A DNA stretch of 64,000 nucleotides from Posidoniimonas corsicana (GCF_007859765.1 NZ_SIHJ01000005.1:1-64000), one strand, 5' to 3'; positions 1-8,789 are shown, counted from the stretch's first letter. The notes: generated from the letters alone by a model not told the origin. Made by a program: numbers and translations.

Positions 1-150
1 CCCACCCGCTACGGGCAACGCGCCCAGGCCGAGACCACCATCAGCATGCTCAAACGCCTCCTCGGGCCCCAGCTGCGAGCACGAAAAAAGCCCATGCAGC
101 GACGCGAAGCCGCCCTCAAGACCCTCACTCTCAACCTCATGATCCTCTAA
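1..150 (+). CDS. DDE transposase, C-terminal fragment (cut by window edge)
   Basis: The first 50 codons are open from base 1 to a TAA at 148-150 and read as the end of an IS4-type DDE transposase. The segment contains YGQRAQAETTISMLKR, the conserved region around the catalytic glutamate (here the E of QAETT), followed by a basic LRARKKPMQRREAALKTL stretch and the common LNLMIL ending. The rest of the element lies outside the window. I cannot tell whether the full gene is intact or identify its terminal repeat. The family call rests on pattern recognition of the C-terminus; an IS5- or IS1182-like relative is possible. Confidence 0.75.
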   Translation, partial: PTRYGQRAQAETTISMLKRLLGPQLRARKKPMQRREAALKTLTLNLMIL

Positions 151-495
151 ACATCTAGAAGCTTTCTACAGAGCTACTTTTGTCCACCTGCTGCGCGCGA
201 TAGGGACAAAAGTCTCCCCGGCCACAGCCACCGCGCACCACGCCGCGTACCCTCATTTCTAAGGCGTCAGGTGGCCGGTTTCTACTCGAAAGTGGCGAGA
301 TACACGGATGCCAAACAGGCTGCCGCAATCCGCAGCAACGGCCAACGAACATCGGCCGCGGGGCCTTAGCCCCCAGTTCCGCCCCGCCACGCAACGCCGC
401 GTTGGATCACGCGTTCAGCCCAACAACCGGACGCAAACGCGTTCCGGCTGATGCGTTACGCAGTCGGCGAGAGTGGCAAACCCGCCGTACGGCCG
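151..495. other. Gene-poor strip downstream of the transposase
   Basis: About 345 bases carry no coding region that I trust. They hold the stem-loop at 176-213 and a short GGGCCTTAGCCCCCAG element at 361-376 that resembles one at 16892-16912. The right end of the insertion sequence should lie near the start of this strip, but I could not identify its terminal inverted repeat without the left end. Confidence 0.5.
176..213. repeat. Hairpin repeat with GTCC/GGAC arms, copy 1
   Basis: The arms ACTTTTGTCC (176-185) and GGACAAAAGT (204-213) are perfect 10-bp reverse complements around an 18-base loop that contains CTGCGCGCG. Two related hairpins occur at 35942-35972 and 36059-36093; copy 3 has the same CTGCGCGCG core in its loop. 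No T-run follows, so it is not a standard terminator. Confidence 0.6.
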
Positions 496-690
496 CTACT
501 TCGTCTCGTCGATCCGCCGGGTCAGCGCGAAGTAGATCACGTAGAACCACGACAGCAACCCTGCCACAATCGCCCACAGGATCGAGCGGTTCCGCTCCCA
601 CGAGCTGACGACCGCGATCGCCGACCCCAGGCTGATGCCGCCCTTGGTGACGGTTTCAGAAACCTGGTCGGCGAGGAGGAGGATGTCCAT
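496..690 (-). CDS. Small conserved membrane protein (64 aa)
   Basis: This is a 64-residue protein with one clear hydrophobic segment at about residues 38-56 (SILWAIVAGLLSWFYVIYFA) followed by a basic TRR end, so the C-terminus is probably cytoplasmic. The N-terminal half (MDILLLADQVSE...) is mildly amphipathic and may sit against the membrane. I recognise the SWERNRSILWAI pattern as typical of small planctomycete proteins of unknown function. The ATG at 688-690 was chosen because residues further upstream in the same frame look like non-coding translation. It is divergent from the HD-domain gene at 799 and shares its upstream region. The function is unknown. Confidence 0.65.
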   Translation of the reverse strand: MDILLLADQVSETVTKGGISLGSAIAVVSSWERNRSILWAIVAGLLSWFYVIYFALTRRIDETK

Positions 691-726
691 GGTGAAGCGC
701 CTGCGTCTGCAAGAGTTGGTCATTGC

Positions 727-756
727 TGACCGGGTGGGTCCGCGGGGGAGTATAAT
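727..756 (+). promoter_or_regulatory. Possible sigma-70-type promoter for the HD-domain gene
   Basis: A perfect TATAAT lies at 751-756, 43 bases before the ATG at 799. The best -35 match is TGACCG at 727-732 with an 18-base spacer, which is poor. Only the -10 box is convincing. Confidence 0.35.
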
Positions 757-798
757 CGTCGCCAACGTTCCGTCGCAATCTTGCAACTCTCCGCCGCT

Positions 799-1212
799 AT
801 GCCCGCCCTTACTGACCTGGCCAAGCAGATCGCCACCGACGCCCACGCCGGGCAGTTCCGCCGCGATGGGGTCACGCCCTACATCGAGCACCCGCGGGCG
901 GTGGCGTCGCGGGTCGGCGATGACCCGCGGCTGGTCGCGGCCGCGTGGCTGCACGACGTGCTGGAGGACACCGACCAGACCGCCGAGTCGCTGCTCGCCC
1001 AGGGCGTGCCCGCCGAGGTGGTCGACGCGGTCGAGCTGCTGACCAAGAGCCCGGCGGTCGCGTACGGGGACTACCTGGCGCGTGTGGCCGACAGCCCGAT
1101 CGCCCGGCAGGTGAAGATCGCCGATATGCTCTCGAACCTGTCCGACGGCCCCACGCCGAAGCAGATCCGCAAGTACGCTGAAGGACTGCTGCGGTTAGTC
1201 CCCGCCGGCTGA
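799..1212 (+). CDS. HD-domain phosphohydrolase, Mesh1/SpoT-hydrolase-like (small alarmone hydrolase)
   Basis: This 137-residue protein is a single HD domain of the SpoT/Mesh1 hydrolase type, which removes the 3'-pyrophosphate of (p)ppGpp in a Mn-dependent reaction. Visible motifs are the N-terminal HAGQFRRDG and PYIEHP block, the metal-binding HDVLEDT at about residues 51-57, and KIADMLSNL near residue 112. There is no synthetase or TGS domain, so it would be a stand-alone hydrolase rather than a full-length Rel. The ATG at 799 gives MPALTDLAKQI, the usual beginning of the domain; an in-frame TTG at 781 only adds six residues. It is followed by a small membrane-protein gene on the same strand. 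The substrate is inferred from family membership and was not shown; related HD proteins act on other nucleotides. Confidence 0.8.
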   Translation: MPALTDLAKQIATDAHAGQFRRDGVTPYIEHPRAVASRVGDDPRLVAAAWLHDVLEDTDQTAESLLAQGVPAEVVDAVELLTKSPAVAYGDYLARVADSPIARQVKIADMLSNLSDGPTPKQIRKYAEGLLRLVPAG

Positions 1213-1304
1213 CCGGCGCCGTGGTGTGCCGCCGTTCGGTTTAGGCTATAACAGGCACGGCCACCGCCTGTAGCTCCTCCCCGGCGTCAACCGGAACGCG
1301 AACC

Positions 1305-1508
1305 ATGGACCCTATTCTTGTCGGCATGCTGCGCACGGTGATCGGGTACAGCGTGTGCGGATCGGTTGTGGCGTTCGTGATCCGCTGGTGGAACCGCACG
1401 CAACCGGGCCCCCCACCCGACCAGGCGGCCGCCGTCGGCGCCCTGATCGGGGCCGGCCTGGGCGCGGTGGTAGCCGTGTTCGGGTCGATGCTCGACCGGG
1501 TCCCCTAA
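1305..1508 (+). CDS. Small two-segment membrane protein (67 aa), unknown function
   Basis: This 67-residue frame has two hydrophobic segments, about residues 5-25 (VGMLRTVIGYSVCGSVVAFVI) and 44-60 (VGALIGAGLGAVVAVFG), joined by a basic, proline-rich loop (RWWNRTQPGPPPDQ). This is a plausible helical hairpin protein. The Gly/Ala-rich second segment is typical of packed helices. The gene lies 92 bases after the HD-domain gene in the same direction. I recognise no family, and the reverse-strand frames over it have no membrane or domain features. The coding call rests on composition and topology only. Confidence 0.5.
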   Translation: MDPILVGMLRTVIGYSVCGSVVAFVIRWWNRTQPGPPPDQAAAVGALIGAGLGAVVAVFGSMLDRVP

Positions 1509-1611
1509 AGAATCGGCAACCACCTGTATCCATGCCCCGCCTGGGAGCGGGGAAGCGTCACGGGATACTGCCTACGCGGAGGCGATTGAATGCCGCGTCC
1601 GTTCTGTGGCG

Positions 1612-2397
1612 TTACCGGAAGCGACGCCGGCCGGCAACGCCCGCGACCAGCAGCAGTTCCACCAGGGTCGCCGCTCCGGGCTCGGGCACGACGGTAAGGT
1701 GGATCGGCGCGCCGTAGTGGATGAACGTAAGTGTGCTGTTGAACGCCGCAGGATCGCTGCCCATTAGGTTCGCCACCGGCAGCGGCGCCCCGGTCCATTG
1801 CGACGCAAGCAACCCGAGCACACCGCCTTCGGGATCCAACGCCCCATCGATCGTGAAGCGGGCCGCGCCTCCCCCTAACCACTCCGAGGAGACGCTTACT
1901 TCTTGCGATGGGAGTTCGTACCGGAACGAAGGCGGCTCGACCGTCGTAGCGACGTCGAAGACCCGCGGAACGACCTCCCCATCCAACGGCGACAAGATTG
2001 CGGGGGCGTCGCCCCACAGGGTTGGGTTGGTGAGGTTGGGCAGTGTGAATTGGTAGGTGTGATCCTCTACGGCGCTCCGTTCGAGAATCGTCCACGAGCC
2101 CGCCAACGCCGCCATCGCCGAGGGCCGCAGGTCGTCTAGCTTCGTGGCGACCAAGCCAAGACTCCCGACCTCTTCGTGCCGGAAGCCGTTGGGCATGGTG
2201 ATCGAGAGCTCGACGTCATCGTCCCGGTCGACGGAGCCCAGCAGGGTGGGTGAGAGCGTGAACTGAAAACCGTACACCGCGCTCCCGTCAGACTGATCAA
2301 ACCGACTCGCCCGCACGGCGAGGGAATAATCCGACTGCGCCAGCGCAACCCCCGCCCACGCAAGCACCCAAACACACGCCAAGAATCGAGCCATCAT
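1612..2397 (-). CDS. PEP-CTERM secreted protein, unknown function
   Basis: The 261-residue product starts with a signal peptide (MMARFLACVWVLAWAGVALA) and ends with a PEP-CTERM sorting tail: VPEPG, a hydrophobic stretch and a final RRRFR. The tail marks it for exosortase processing and export to the cell surface. The body of about 215 residues is beta-rich in appearance and has no family that I recognise. The double ATG at 2392-2397 was chosen because it begins the signal peptide; the upstream part of the frame is not protein-like. The local composition is less G+C-biased at third codon positions than in the neighbouring genes. No exosortase gene is present in the window. Confidence 0.8.
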   Translation of the reverse strand: MMARFLACVWVLAWAGVALAQSDYSLAVRASRFDQSDGSAVYGFQFTLSPTLLGSVDRDDDVELSITMPNGFRHEEVGSLGLVATKLDDLRPSAMAALAGSWTILERSAVEDHTYQFTLPNLTNPTLWGDAPAILSPLDGEVVPRVFDVATTVEPPSFRYELPSQEVSVSSEWLGGGAARFTIDGALDPEGGVLGLLASQWTGAPLPVANLMGSDPAAFNSTLTFIHYGAPIHLTVVPEPGAATLVELLLVAGVAGRRRFR

Positions 2398-2592
2398 TGT
2401 TTCGCCCGCTGCTGCCGTAGATTGCGTCGCCCGTCTAACGCGGAGGGCGTCGCTTGCGGCTGGTCTATCGCCGCGTCGAGGGGGCATTATTGCGGCCGGC
2501 GCGCGACAACCGGTGAAGATCTGATGAAGACTGCACACCGGCTTGGTGAAACCCCAACCGCGCGGGCAGAGTGCATCCGGAGAGCAACTGCG

Positions 2593-3054
2593 CTAGCCGC
2601 GGAGCACGGCCTCGTCGCGCTGCCGCCGGCCTTCCTGCTCCAGCCAGCGGGTCACGCCGGCGCGGGTCGGCATCTTGAGCAACAGCGACACCCACAGCAG
2701 CGCGGCCATCGCCAACGTCCAGTTCGACCGCTCCTGCATGTGGGCCACCAGGTTCATGAGGACGCCCCCCTCGAGGATCGCCGCCGACACGATCAGCGCC
2801 GTCTGGTACACGCCGATCGGGTAGGCCGAGTTCTGCGCCTTGGCCTGCAGGAGCCGCCGTACCGGCCCGCTGAGGAAGATGGCGCCGAGCCCCATCACCA
2901 GGGCGATCTTGGTGAGCGGCCCCTCGGTCGGCTCGCCGCGCGCCGTCAGCAGCGCGACCAGGGCGAAGGTCAGCGGCCCCATGGCCAGCGCGCCGATGAT
3001 GATCTGCATCGTCGTGACCTGCTGGTTGAAGTCGCCGGAGGTGGGCTGCTGCAT
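2593..3054 (-). CDS. Conserved multi-pass membrane protein, unknown function
   Basis: This is a 153-residue protein with four predicted membrane segments, at about residues 17-38, 48-62, 82-102 and 113-127. A cytoplasmic basic loop (GPVRRLLQAKAQN) separates the first two from the last two, and the tail is charged (TRWLEQEGRRQRDEA). Its length and four-helix pattern are those of small planctomycete membrane proteins often seen beside methyltransferase or zinc-ribbon genes, but I cannot name a family. The start at 3052-3054 gives MQQPTSGDFNQQVTTMQ; a second ATG 15 codons in would also leave all four helices intact. It is divergent from the methyltransferase gene at 3227. Confidence 0.65.
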   Translation of the reverse strand: MQQPTSGDFNQQVTTMQIIIGALAMGPLTFALVALLTARGEPTEGPLTKIALVMGLGAIFLSGPVRRLLQAKAQNSAYPIGVYQTALIVSAAILEGGVLMNLVAHMQERSNWTLAMAALLWVSLLLKMPTRAGVTRWLEQEGRRQRDEAVLRG

Positions 3055-3226
3055 CGGTTTCTGCGGGATCGGGGTGCTTGCGTTAGAATAGGGCCCCTGG
3101 TTCTACCACACCCGGCGGGGGTGGTCAGCGCTTGGAGAGCGTTTGCCGAACGCCTGTTGCGGGGCAGCGCCCCGCGAGCCACCCGCCGCCCACCACTCGC
3201 CGCCAGCCACCAACCGATCCCCCTGC

Positions 3227-4012
3227 ATGCTCGACACGATCCAAGGCAACCTCTACGACCACCCAAAGTACTACGACCTTGTGTTCGGATCGGACTGGAA
3301 GGCCGAGATGGACTTCCTGGAGGACGTGTTCGAGCGGCACACCGACCTGGTCGTGGAGCGGCTGTTCGAGCCGGCCTGCGGCACCGGGCGGCTGCTGTAC
3401 CGGTTCGCCCAGGCGGGGTACCAGGCGGCCGGCAACGACCTCAACCCCGCGGCGGTCGAGTACTGCAACGAGCGGCTGGCCAAGCACGGCCTGCCGGAGA
3501 CCGCCGTCGTGGGCGACATGTGCGACTACCGCGTGGCCAAGAAGGTGGACGCGTCGTTCAACACGATCAACAGCTTCCGCCACCTGGCGACCGGGCAGCA
3601 GGCGCACGACCACCTGAGTTGTGTTGCGCGGTCGCTTAAGAAGGGGGGGTTGTACGTGCTGGGCCTGCACCTCACGCCGGCCCGGGGCCAGCCCGCCAGC
3701 AACGAGGAGAGCTGGGCCGCGCGGCGCGGAAACCTGAGCGTGCTGTCACGCATGTGGTCGATCAAGGTCAACCGAGCCGCCCGCAAAGAGACGGTCGGAA
3801 TGACTTTTGACGTTTATACCCCGAGCCGCACGTTCCGACTGCAGAATCAGTTCGATTTCCGAACCTACACGGCCGAGCAGATGGACGATCTTATTGCCAG
3901 CGTCCCTTCGCTCCAGTGCGTCGCGACCTACGACTTTGCGTATGATGTCGATTGCCCCGTTCAAATAAACCGAAGCACCGAGGACGTGGTGTACGTGCTG
4001 CAGAAGCAGTGA
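3227..4012 (+). CDS. Class I SAM-dependent methyltransferase
   Basis: This 261-residue cytosolic enzyme has the Rossmann-type methyltransferase fold. Motif I is FEPACGTGRLLYRFA at about residues 43-57, followed by the acidic motif II end GNDLNPAAVEYC, then VGDMCDYRV (motif III/adenine contact) and FNTINSFRHL (motif IV region). These place the SAM pocket; the methyl acceptor cannot be read from the sequence. The ATG at 3227 (MLDTIQGNLYDHPKYYDLVF) gives the usual helix that precedes the fold, and the frame upstream is not protein-like. A Cys-rich gene follows after 22 bases, so the two are probably one transcript. The 5' leader contains a GCGGGGC/GCCCCGC stem just upstream that might affect expression. 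Confidence 0.85.
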   Translation: MLDTIQGNLYDHPKYYDLVFGSDWKAEMDFLEDVFERHTDLVVERLFEPACGTGRLLYRFAQAGYQAAGNDLNPAAVEYCNERLAKHGLPETAVVGDMCDYRVAKKVDASFNTINSFRHLATGQQAHDHLSCVARSLKKGGLYVLGLHLTPARGQPASNEESWAARRGNLSVLSRMWSIKVNRAARKETVGMTFDVYTPSRTFRLQNQFDFRTYTAEQMDDLIASVPSLQCVATYDFAYDVDCPVQINRSTEDVVYVLQKQ

Positions 4013-4034
4013 CGCCGCCCCCTCGGCCGGACCC

Positions 4035-5327
4035 GTGACGCCACCCACCACCCCCAGCATCACGCCCCCCAGCGCCTGCGGATGGCAGGAGCCCTGGGGC
4101 GTGTTCGCCAACTGGGCCGCCGCCCGGCTCGGCCTGGTGATGGAGTTCGACGGGCAGGCGTTCACGCTGCGGCCGGTCGCCGCCGACGCCGAAGACGAGC
4201 CGCCCCCCCAACGCAGCGGGCTGGGCTCAGCGTTCCTCTCACGCCGCCGCGCCAAGGACGACCCGCCGCCGGGCGAGAGCTTCGCCAACGCCGCGGAGCT
4301 TGCGCAGCAGCTGCTCGCCCGGCTGGCCGCGCTCGACCCGCCGCCCGACCTCGCGCCGGTCGACCAGCCCGAGCGCGTGCACGACCTCGCGCCCGCGCTG
4401 CTGGCCGCCTACCGGGTGCAGGACGGCGGCGTGCACATCGCCGGCTGCCACTTCGAGGACGTGCCGTTCGTGCGCGGCACCACGCTGGTCGAGGACGCCG
4501 CCGAGCCGACCTTCCGCCACACCCTGCACGACGCCGCCGGCGACGAGGTCGCCGCCCAACTGGCCGACGCGCTGCACCTCGCCCACACCCGCGACCTCGA
4601 CTACCACCCCCACGCGCCGGCGCCCCGGCCCGCCGCCGACGACGCGCCGCCCACCACCGCGGTGGTGTGGGCCAAGCGGGTGGTGGGGCACCTCCAGTTC
4701 ACCATCGGCGACGCCACCCTCAAGGCGCCGTTCGAGGGCTGGGCCAGCACGCTGGAGCCCCCGCTGGTGACCTGCCCCAAGACCGGCCGGCAGACCCGCA
4801 GCCTGGCGGCCGTCGAGCTGCCCGGACAGGGGAAGACGGCCATCGTCGCCGCCGAAGAGATCGCCCGCTGCGAAGAGAGCGACCGCCCGCTGCTGTCGCG
4901 TGACCTGGTCGACTGCGGCGCGACCGGCCGCCGCGTCGCGCCCGACCTGTGCGAGAAGTGCCCCGTGTCGGGCGAGTGGACGCTCAAGTCAGCGTTCACA
5001 ACCTGCAACCGCTGCGGCCAGCGGGTCGGCCGCGGCTCTCAGCAGGGGGGCCGGTGCGAGGGCTGCCGCCGGATGCGCCGCGTCCGCGGCGGCGACCCCA
5101 CGCTGCTGGCCATCCTGGCCGCACACCCCACGCTCGCGGCGCTCGGGCGGTGGCGGCTGGCCGAGACCAGCAAGGTGTACCTGCTGCAGGGCTCGCGGAT
5201 GCTGGCGCGGTACCTGCTGGTGCTCGACCGTCAGGACCTGAGCGTGCTGCGGTCGTGCCGGCTGCAGCCGCTCGGCGGGACGACCGACCTGACGCCGGCC
5301 GAGAAGCTGTCGCTGCTCGCCTCTTAG
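4035..5327 (+). CDS. Cys-rich zinc-ribbon-like protein, unknown function
   Basis: The 430-residue product has an N-terminal part rich in Pro, Ala and Asp and a C-terminal half with a series of paired cysteines: VTCPKTGR (about 246), VDCGATGRR (293), LCEKC (305-309), CNRCG (323-326) and CEGC (341-344). The repeated C-x-x-(T/S)-G pattern suggests several small zinc-binding ribbons. The last 80 residues are free of cysteine. A GTG at 4035 is used as start, 22 bases after the methyltransferase stop, which suggests co-transcription. No catalytic motif is visible. I do not recognise a named family; similar Cys-rich proteins occur in planctomycetes. A role in binding nucleic acid or protein is a guess from the ribbons. 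Confidence 0.65.
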   Translation: MTPPTTPSITPPSACGWQEPWGVFANWAAARLGLVMEFDGQAFTLRPVAADAEDEPPPQRSGLGSAFLSRRRAKDDPPPGESFANAAELAQQLLARLAALDPPPDLAPVDQPERVHDLAPALLAAYRVQDGGVHIAGCHFEDVPFVRGTTLVEDAAEPTFRHTLHDAAGDEVAAQLADALHLAHTRDLDYHPHAPAPRPAADDAPPTTAVVWAKRVVGHLQFTIGDATLKAPFEGWASTLEPPLVTCPKTGRQTRSLAAVELPGQGKTAIVAAEEIARCEESDRPLLSRDLVDCGATGRRVAPDLCEKCPVSGEWTLKSAFTTCNRCGQRVGRGSQQGGRCEGCRRMRRVRGGDPTLLAILAAHPTLAALGRWRLAETSKVYLLQGSRMLARYLLVLDRQDLSVLRSCRLQPLGGTTDLTPAEKLSLLAS

Positions 5328-5329
5328 CG

Positions 5330-5878
5330 CTACGCCTGCTTGCGTGGCTTCAGCTGGGTGAACAGCAGCAGGCTCAACACCGCGACCACCGCGCCGGCGA
5401 TCACCAGCGTCGTGCGGACCAGGCGCATGTGCCGGACGTGGTCGATCGCCGCCTGCGTGCGCGGGTCGGTCACCGGCGCCAGCGGGCGGTTGAGCGAGTA
5501 GAACTCGACCCACTGCTTGTAGGCCTGCTTCGCGTTCATCTGATCGACCAGGCCTTCCATGCGCTGCGCGGTGGCGTTGGGGTCGAAGCCGCCGGGCATT
5601 GGCGGCTCGGTGGCCCACCACCAGCCGCCCAGGCCGGCCAGCACGGCGGCGATCAGCAGCCCGGCCGTCAGCACGCCGGCGCGGAACGACCACTCGCCCC
5701 CGCCGCGGGCCGACGGCGCGTCACCTGGTTGCACATCGAGCGGCAGATCACGCAACTGCCTGAGCGGCGGCACGTCGAGCTCAGCGCCGCACTCGCACAC
5801 GACACGGTCGCCCGCCTGCGAGGGTTCGACGCGGATACTCTTGCCGCAGTCGCAGGGGAGCAGGTGCTTGGTTGCCAT
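5330..5878 (-). CDS. Zinc-ribbon membrane protein, unknown function
   Basis: The 182-residue protein begins with a short zinc ribbon (LPCDCGKSIRV and VVCECGAEL, four cysteines in two CxC pairs at about residues 8-34) of the kind planctomycetes place at the N-terminus of membrane proteins. It is followed by two membrane segments at about residues 67-85 and 156-175, with about 70 residues between them. The topology puts the ribbon in the cytoplasm and the middle region outside, and a short KPRKQA tail inside. The ATG at 5876-5878 (MATKHLLPC) is chosen because it puts the ribbon at the extreme N-terminus. It converges on the Cys-rich gene ending at 5327, with only two bases between stops. The function is unknown. 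Confidence 0.7.
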   Translation of the reverse strand: MATKHLLPCDCGKSIRVEPSQAGDRVVCECGAELDVPPLRQLRDLPLDVQPGDAPSARGGGEWSFRAGVLTAGLLIAAVLAGLGGWWWATEPPMPGGFDPNATAQRMEGLVDQMNAKQAYKQWVEFYSLNRPLAPVTDPRTQAAIDHVRHMRLVRTTLVIAGAVVAVLSLLLFTQLKPRKQA

Positions 5879-7195
5879 AACTTTGAGAACAGTCGCCGCT
5901 GGGGCCGCGTAGAGCAGGTAACAGGGAAGCACGCCGCCAAGCGGGAGAGCGGCTTCCCAGGCGAGCAGGAACGGACGGCGCCGCGTGCCCCGCCGAGGCT
6001 GCCTGCCAGCGTGATAGCTTATCTGCCGGGGCCTCCCTAGGGGGGCGGTCCTGGCGTGATTCGTCCACCGGTTTGCATTCGGGTGGCCGGCCGAGTCGGT
6101 CTATCGTACGGATTTTTCCGGTTTTGGCTATGGACCGGCGGCTTGGGCTGCTTAAAATTTAGTGCAGACCATTGACATCGCCCTAAAGACGGTATGCCCG
6201 GGCATGGCCTCCCCCCGCTTGGAGCCCACTGCAGCCGGCGACCAGGCTTTGTGCACAGGACGCGGTGATGAACGGTGGCTGCTTGCGTTCCAATAATCCG
6301 CCCCAGCGGGGGCAACTCCCTAGGCGAGTCAAGCTCGTCGACGGGCCGCTCAAGAATGAGCACTGCTGGGTCAGCGGTTGGTGATGCCCTGCAAGGTCAC
6401 AACCAACAACAGACAGAGAAGAACGCGAGGGGTTGCGAGGCGGTGTCCGGCAGGACACGCCAGCGGCGTGACGGGATGGGTTTCGTCACGGCCGCCGCGC
6501 CGAGCAACCAAGATTAAGGGCGTGGCTGCCTGCGGGTCTTGGCCCGCGGCGCAGGCGTGTTGGGCAACTTCTATTTGGGTGGCATTCACGACAATGCACG
6601 AGTGAGACGACGCCGCGGGCGCGACGCCAGAGGGTCTGGGCAGCAGCCGGGATCGTTTGCCGAAGCGTCGGACTTTGCGCCAGCGTAATCTCCTCCCAAA
6701 TAAGCTGCCCCACCCGGCTGGCGGTCACGGGGTGTTAGAATTATTTATCTCTACGCGACTTACAAAAGGGGTTGGCACTAAGGGGTTGGCAGACAACGGG
6801 TTGATGAGCACGCAGGCGGTCCTGGGATCGCCGACCTGCCACGACGGGACGGCCCACCGGCCCGCCGCGACTCAGCCCGCTTGCCCGGCTCGGGCCGCAG
6901 CTTCGCCGCTGCCGGCGCCCGCCGGGCTTGGCTCCGCTGCAGACGCACGGCTGCTTCCACATCCACGGCGAACGCGACGAACCGGCGGCCCTCCCTACCA
7001 GGGCGCCTCTCGCGAGCGTGTCTCGGAAGCATGGCGACAACACGGACGCTGCGGGCCACGCGTTGGCGCCGTCCAGCGGCCGGCCGCGTCGACGGACCGA
7101 GCACAAGCCTGCGGGGTTTGAGTCCCCACCCCCGACCGCCAAGCACTCCGGTCGCGAGAGCGAGCTAAACCTTCGATTGGTAGGAGTAAACTAAG
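5879..7195. other. 1.3-kb interval without a convincing gene, upstream of the sigma factor
   Basis: Open frames exist on both strands here, but they overlap one another, are rich in Arg, Pro and Ala, and show no domains, membrane segments or good start sites. I therefore see no protein gene. The strip holds a perfect TTGACA at 6172-6177, a GTCCGGCAGGAC imperfect palindrome at 6443-6454, an A/T-rich patch around 6735-6755, and GGGGTTTGAGTCCCC at 7117-7131, which folds into a four-base-pair stem. It may contain the leader and promoters of the sigma-factor gene, an unrecognised RNA, or decayed sequence. Confidence 0.5.
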
Positions 7196-7198
7196 TTG
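7181..7198 (+). promoter_or_regulatory. Ribosome binding site that fixes a TTG start
   Basis: TAGGAG at 7181-7186 stands nine bases before TTG at 7196-7198. No ATG or GTG with a comparable site is present near the beginning of the conserved sigma-factor sequence, so TTG is the best start. Confidence 0.65.
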
Positions 7199-8761
7199 TA
7201 CGAATCTATTCTGGACAACGACCTGGATGAGGATGGCGCCGTTGCAACCGAGGTCGCGACCGGGCTGGGCTCGGGGCTGAGCAAGTCCAGCGACGAGGAC
7301 GACGACGACGGCATCAGCGCCGTGAGCTCGGACGACTCGTCCGACGACGACTCCGATGAGGAGGGCCTGCTCGACGGCGACGAGAACGAGTCCTGGTCCG
7401 ACGACCCGGTGCGGATGTACCTCACGCAGATGGGCGAGATCCCGCTGCTGACCCGCAAGGAGGAGATCTCGCTCGCCCGCAAGATCGAGACCACCCGCAC
7501 CGCGTTCCGCCGCAAGCTGCTGGCCTGCGACCACGTGATCCAGAACGCGGTGAAGATCCTGGGCCGCGTGCACCGCGGCGAACTGCCCTTCGACCGCACC
7601 GTGCAGGTCAGCGTGACCGACCGGCTGGAGAAGGAGCAGATCCTGGGCCGCATGCCGCACAACCTGCGGACCCTCGAGACGCTGCTCGCCCGCAACGCCG
7701 ACGACTACCGCATCGCGACCAGCAAGTCGTACAAGCTGACCGAGCGTCGGGCCGCGTGGCGCCGGCTGGGCCAGCGCCGCTGCCGCGCCGTGCTGCTGGT
7801 CGAGGAGCTCGGCCTGCGGACGCAGCGCATCGAGCCGATGATCGAGCAGCTGGAGCAGTTCAGCCGCCGCGTCGACGAGCTGTGCGACCAGCTCTCGCAG
7901 ATGAAGAAGGACCGCCGCCCCATGGAGGAGCGGAAGCCGGTCATCATCGAGACCCGCAACATCCTCCGCGCCCTGCAGGAGACCCCCACCAGCCTCCGCA
8001 ACCGCGTGGCGGACCTCAAGCAGATCTACACCGAGTACCAGCGGGCCAAGCGCGGCCTGTCCGAGGGCAACCTCCGGCTGGTGGTGTCGATCGCCAAGAA
8101 GTACCGCAACCGCGGCCTGTCGTTCCTGGACCTGATCCAGGAGGGCAACGCCGGCCTGATGCGGGCGGTCGACAAGTTTGAGTACCGCCGCGGCTTCAAG
8201 TTCTGCACCTACGCCACGTGGTGGATCCGCCAGGCCATCACCCGCGCGGTGGCCGACCAGAGCCGCACCATCCGCATCCCGGTCCACATGGTCGAGACCA
8301 TGAGCCGCGTGCGGAACGTCAGCCGCGCCCTGCTGCAGAAGCTGGGACGCGAGCCGACCATCGAAGAGACCGCCCGCGCCGCCGAGTGCACCATCGATGA
8401 GGCCCGCCGCGTGCTGGCCATGAGCCGCTACCCGATCAGCCTCGACCGCCCGGTCGGCAACAGCGAGGACAGCCACTTCGGCGACCTGCTGCCCGACTCC
8501 GGCGCCGAGAGCCCGTCGGTCGGCGCCGCCCAGGAGATGCTCCGCGGCCGGATCACCTCGGTCCTCAAGACCCTGTCCTACCGCGAGCGCGAGATCATCA
8601 AGCTCCGCTACGGCCTGGGCGACGGCTACAGCTACACGCTGGAAGAGGTGGGCCACATCTTCAAGGTGACCCGCGAGCGTATCCGCCAGATCGAGGCCAA
8701 GGCCGTCCGCAAGCTGCAGCAGCCCAGCCGCAGCGCCGAGCTGGTTGGCTTCCTCGACTAG
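7196..8761 (+). CDS. rpoD: Primary-type RNA polymerase sigma factor (RpoD/SigA)
   Basis: This 521-residue sigma-70 protein directs RNA polymerase to housekeeping promoters. Region 1.2 is seen at [17 protein letters not shown] (about residues 68-84). Region 2 runs through [37 protein letters not shown] and [15 protein letters not shown]. Region 3 follows from RTIRIPVHM, and region 4 ends in the helix-turn-helix [20 protein letters not shown]. The first 60 residues are not a normal region 1.1 but a strongly acidic low-complexity stretch of Asp, Glu and Ser. A non-conserved insert of about 190 residues separates regions 1.2 and 2, as in primary sigma factors. The TTG start is supported by TAGGAG nine bases upstream. 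A strong terminator follows 28 bases after the stop, so the gene forms its own transcriptional end. Planctomycetes can carry several RpoD-like genes; I cannot show that this is the only one. Confidence 0.9.
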   Translation: MYESILDNDLDEDGAVATEVATGLGSGLSKSSDEDDDDGISAVSSDDSSDDDSDEEGLLDGDENESWSDDPVRMYLTQMGEIPLLTRKEEISLARKIETTRTAFRRKLLACDHVIQNAVKILGRVHRGELPFDRTVQVSVTDRLEKEQILGRMPHNLRTLETLLARNADDYRIATSKSYKLTERRAAWRRLGQRRCRAVLLVEELGLRTQRIEPMIEQLEQFSRRVDELCDQLSQMKKDRRPMEERKPVIIETRNILRALQETPTSLRNRVADLKQIYTEYQRAKRGLSEGNLRLVVSIAKKYRNRGLSFLDLIQEGNAGLMRAVDKFEYRRGFKFCTYATWWIRQAITRAVADQSRTIRIPVHMVETMSRVRNVSRALLQKLGREPTIEETARAAECTIDEARRVLAMSRYPISLDRPVGNSEDSHFGDLLPDSGAESPSVGAAQEMLRGRITSVLKTLSYREREIIKLRYGLGDGYSYTLEEVGHIFKVTRERIRQIEAKAVRKLQQPSRSAELVGFLD

Positions 8762-8789
8762 AGTCCGCTGCGAATCCGATTACCCCAAG

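Noticed and set aside
6371-6605. Overlapping antiparallel frames of about 75 codons around a GTCCGGCAGGAC palindrome
   Set aside because: The text mirrors the palindrome on the two strands; no start site or family pattern supports a protein.
6657-7146. Open frames on both strands of 120-155 codons
   Set aside because: The translations are Arg/Pro/Ala-rich, overlap each other, and have no domain, signal or ribosome site. They look like high-G+C chance frames.
7110-7155. Possible tRNA T-arm (GGGGTTTGAGTCCCC)
   Set aside because: Only four base pairs form, the loop is not a normal TTCGANN loop, and no matching acceptor or anticodon arm is found upstream.
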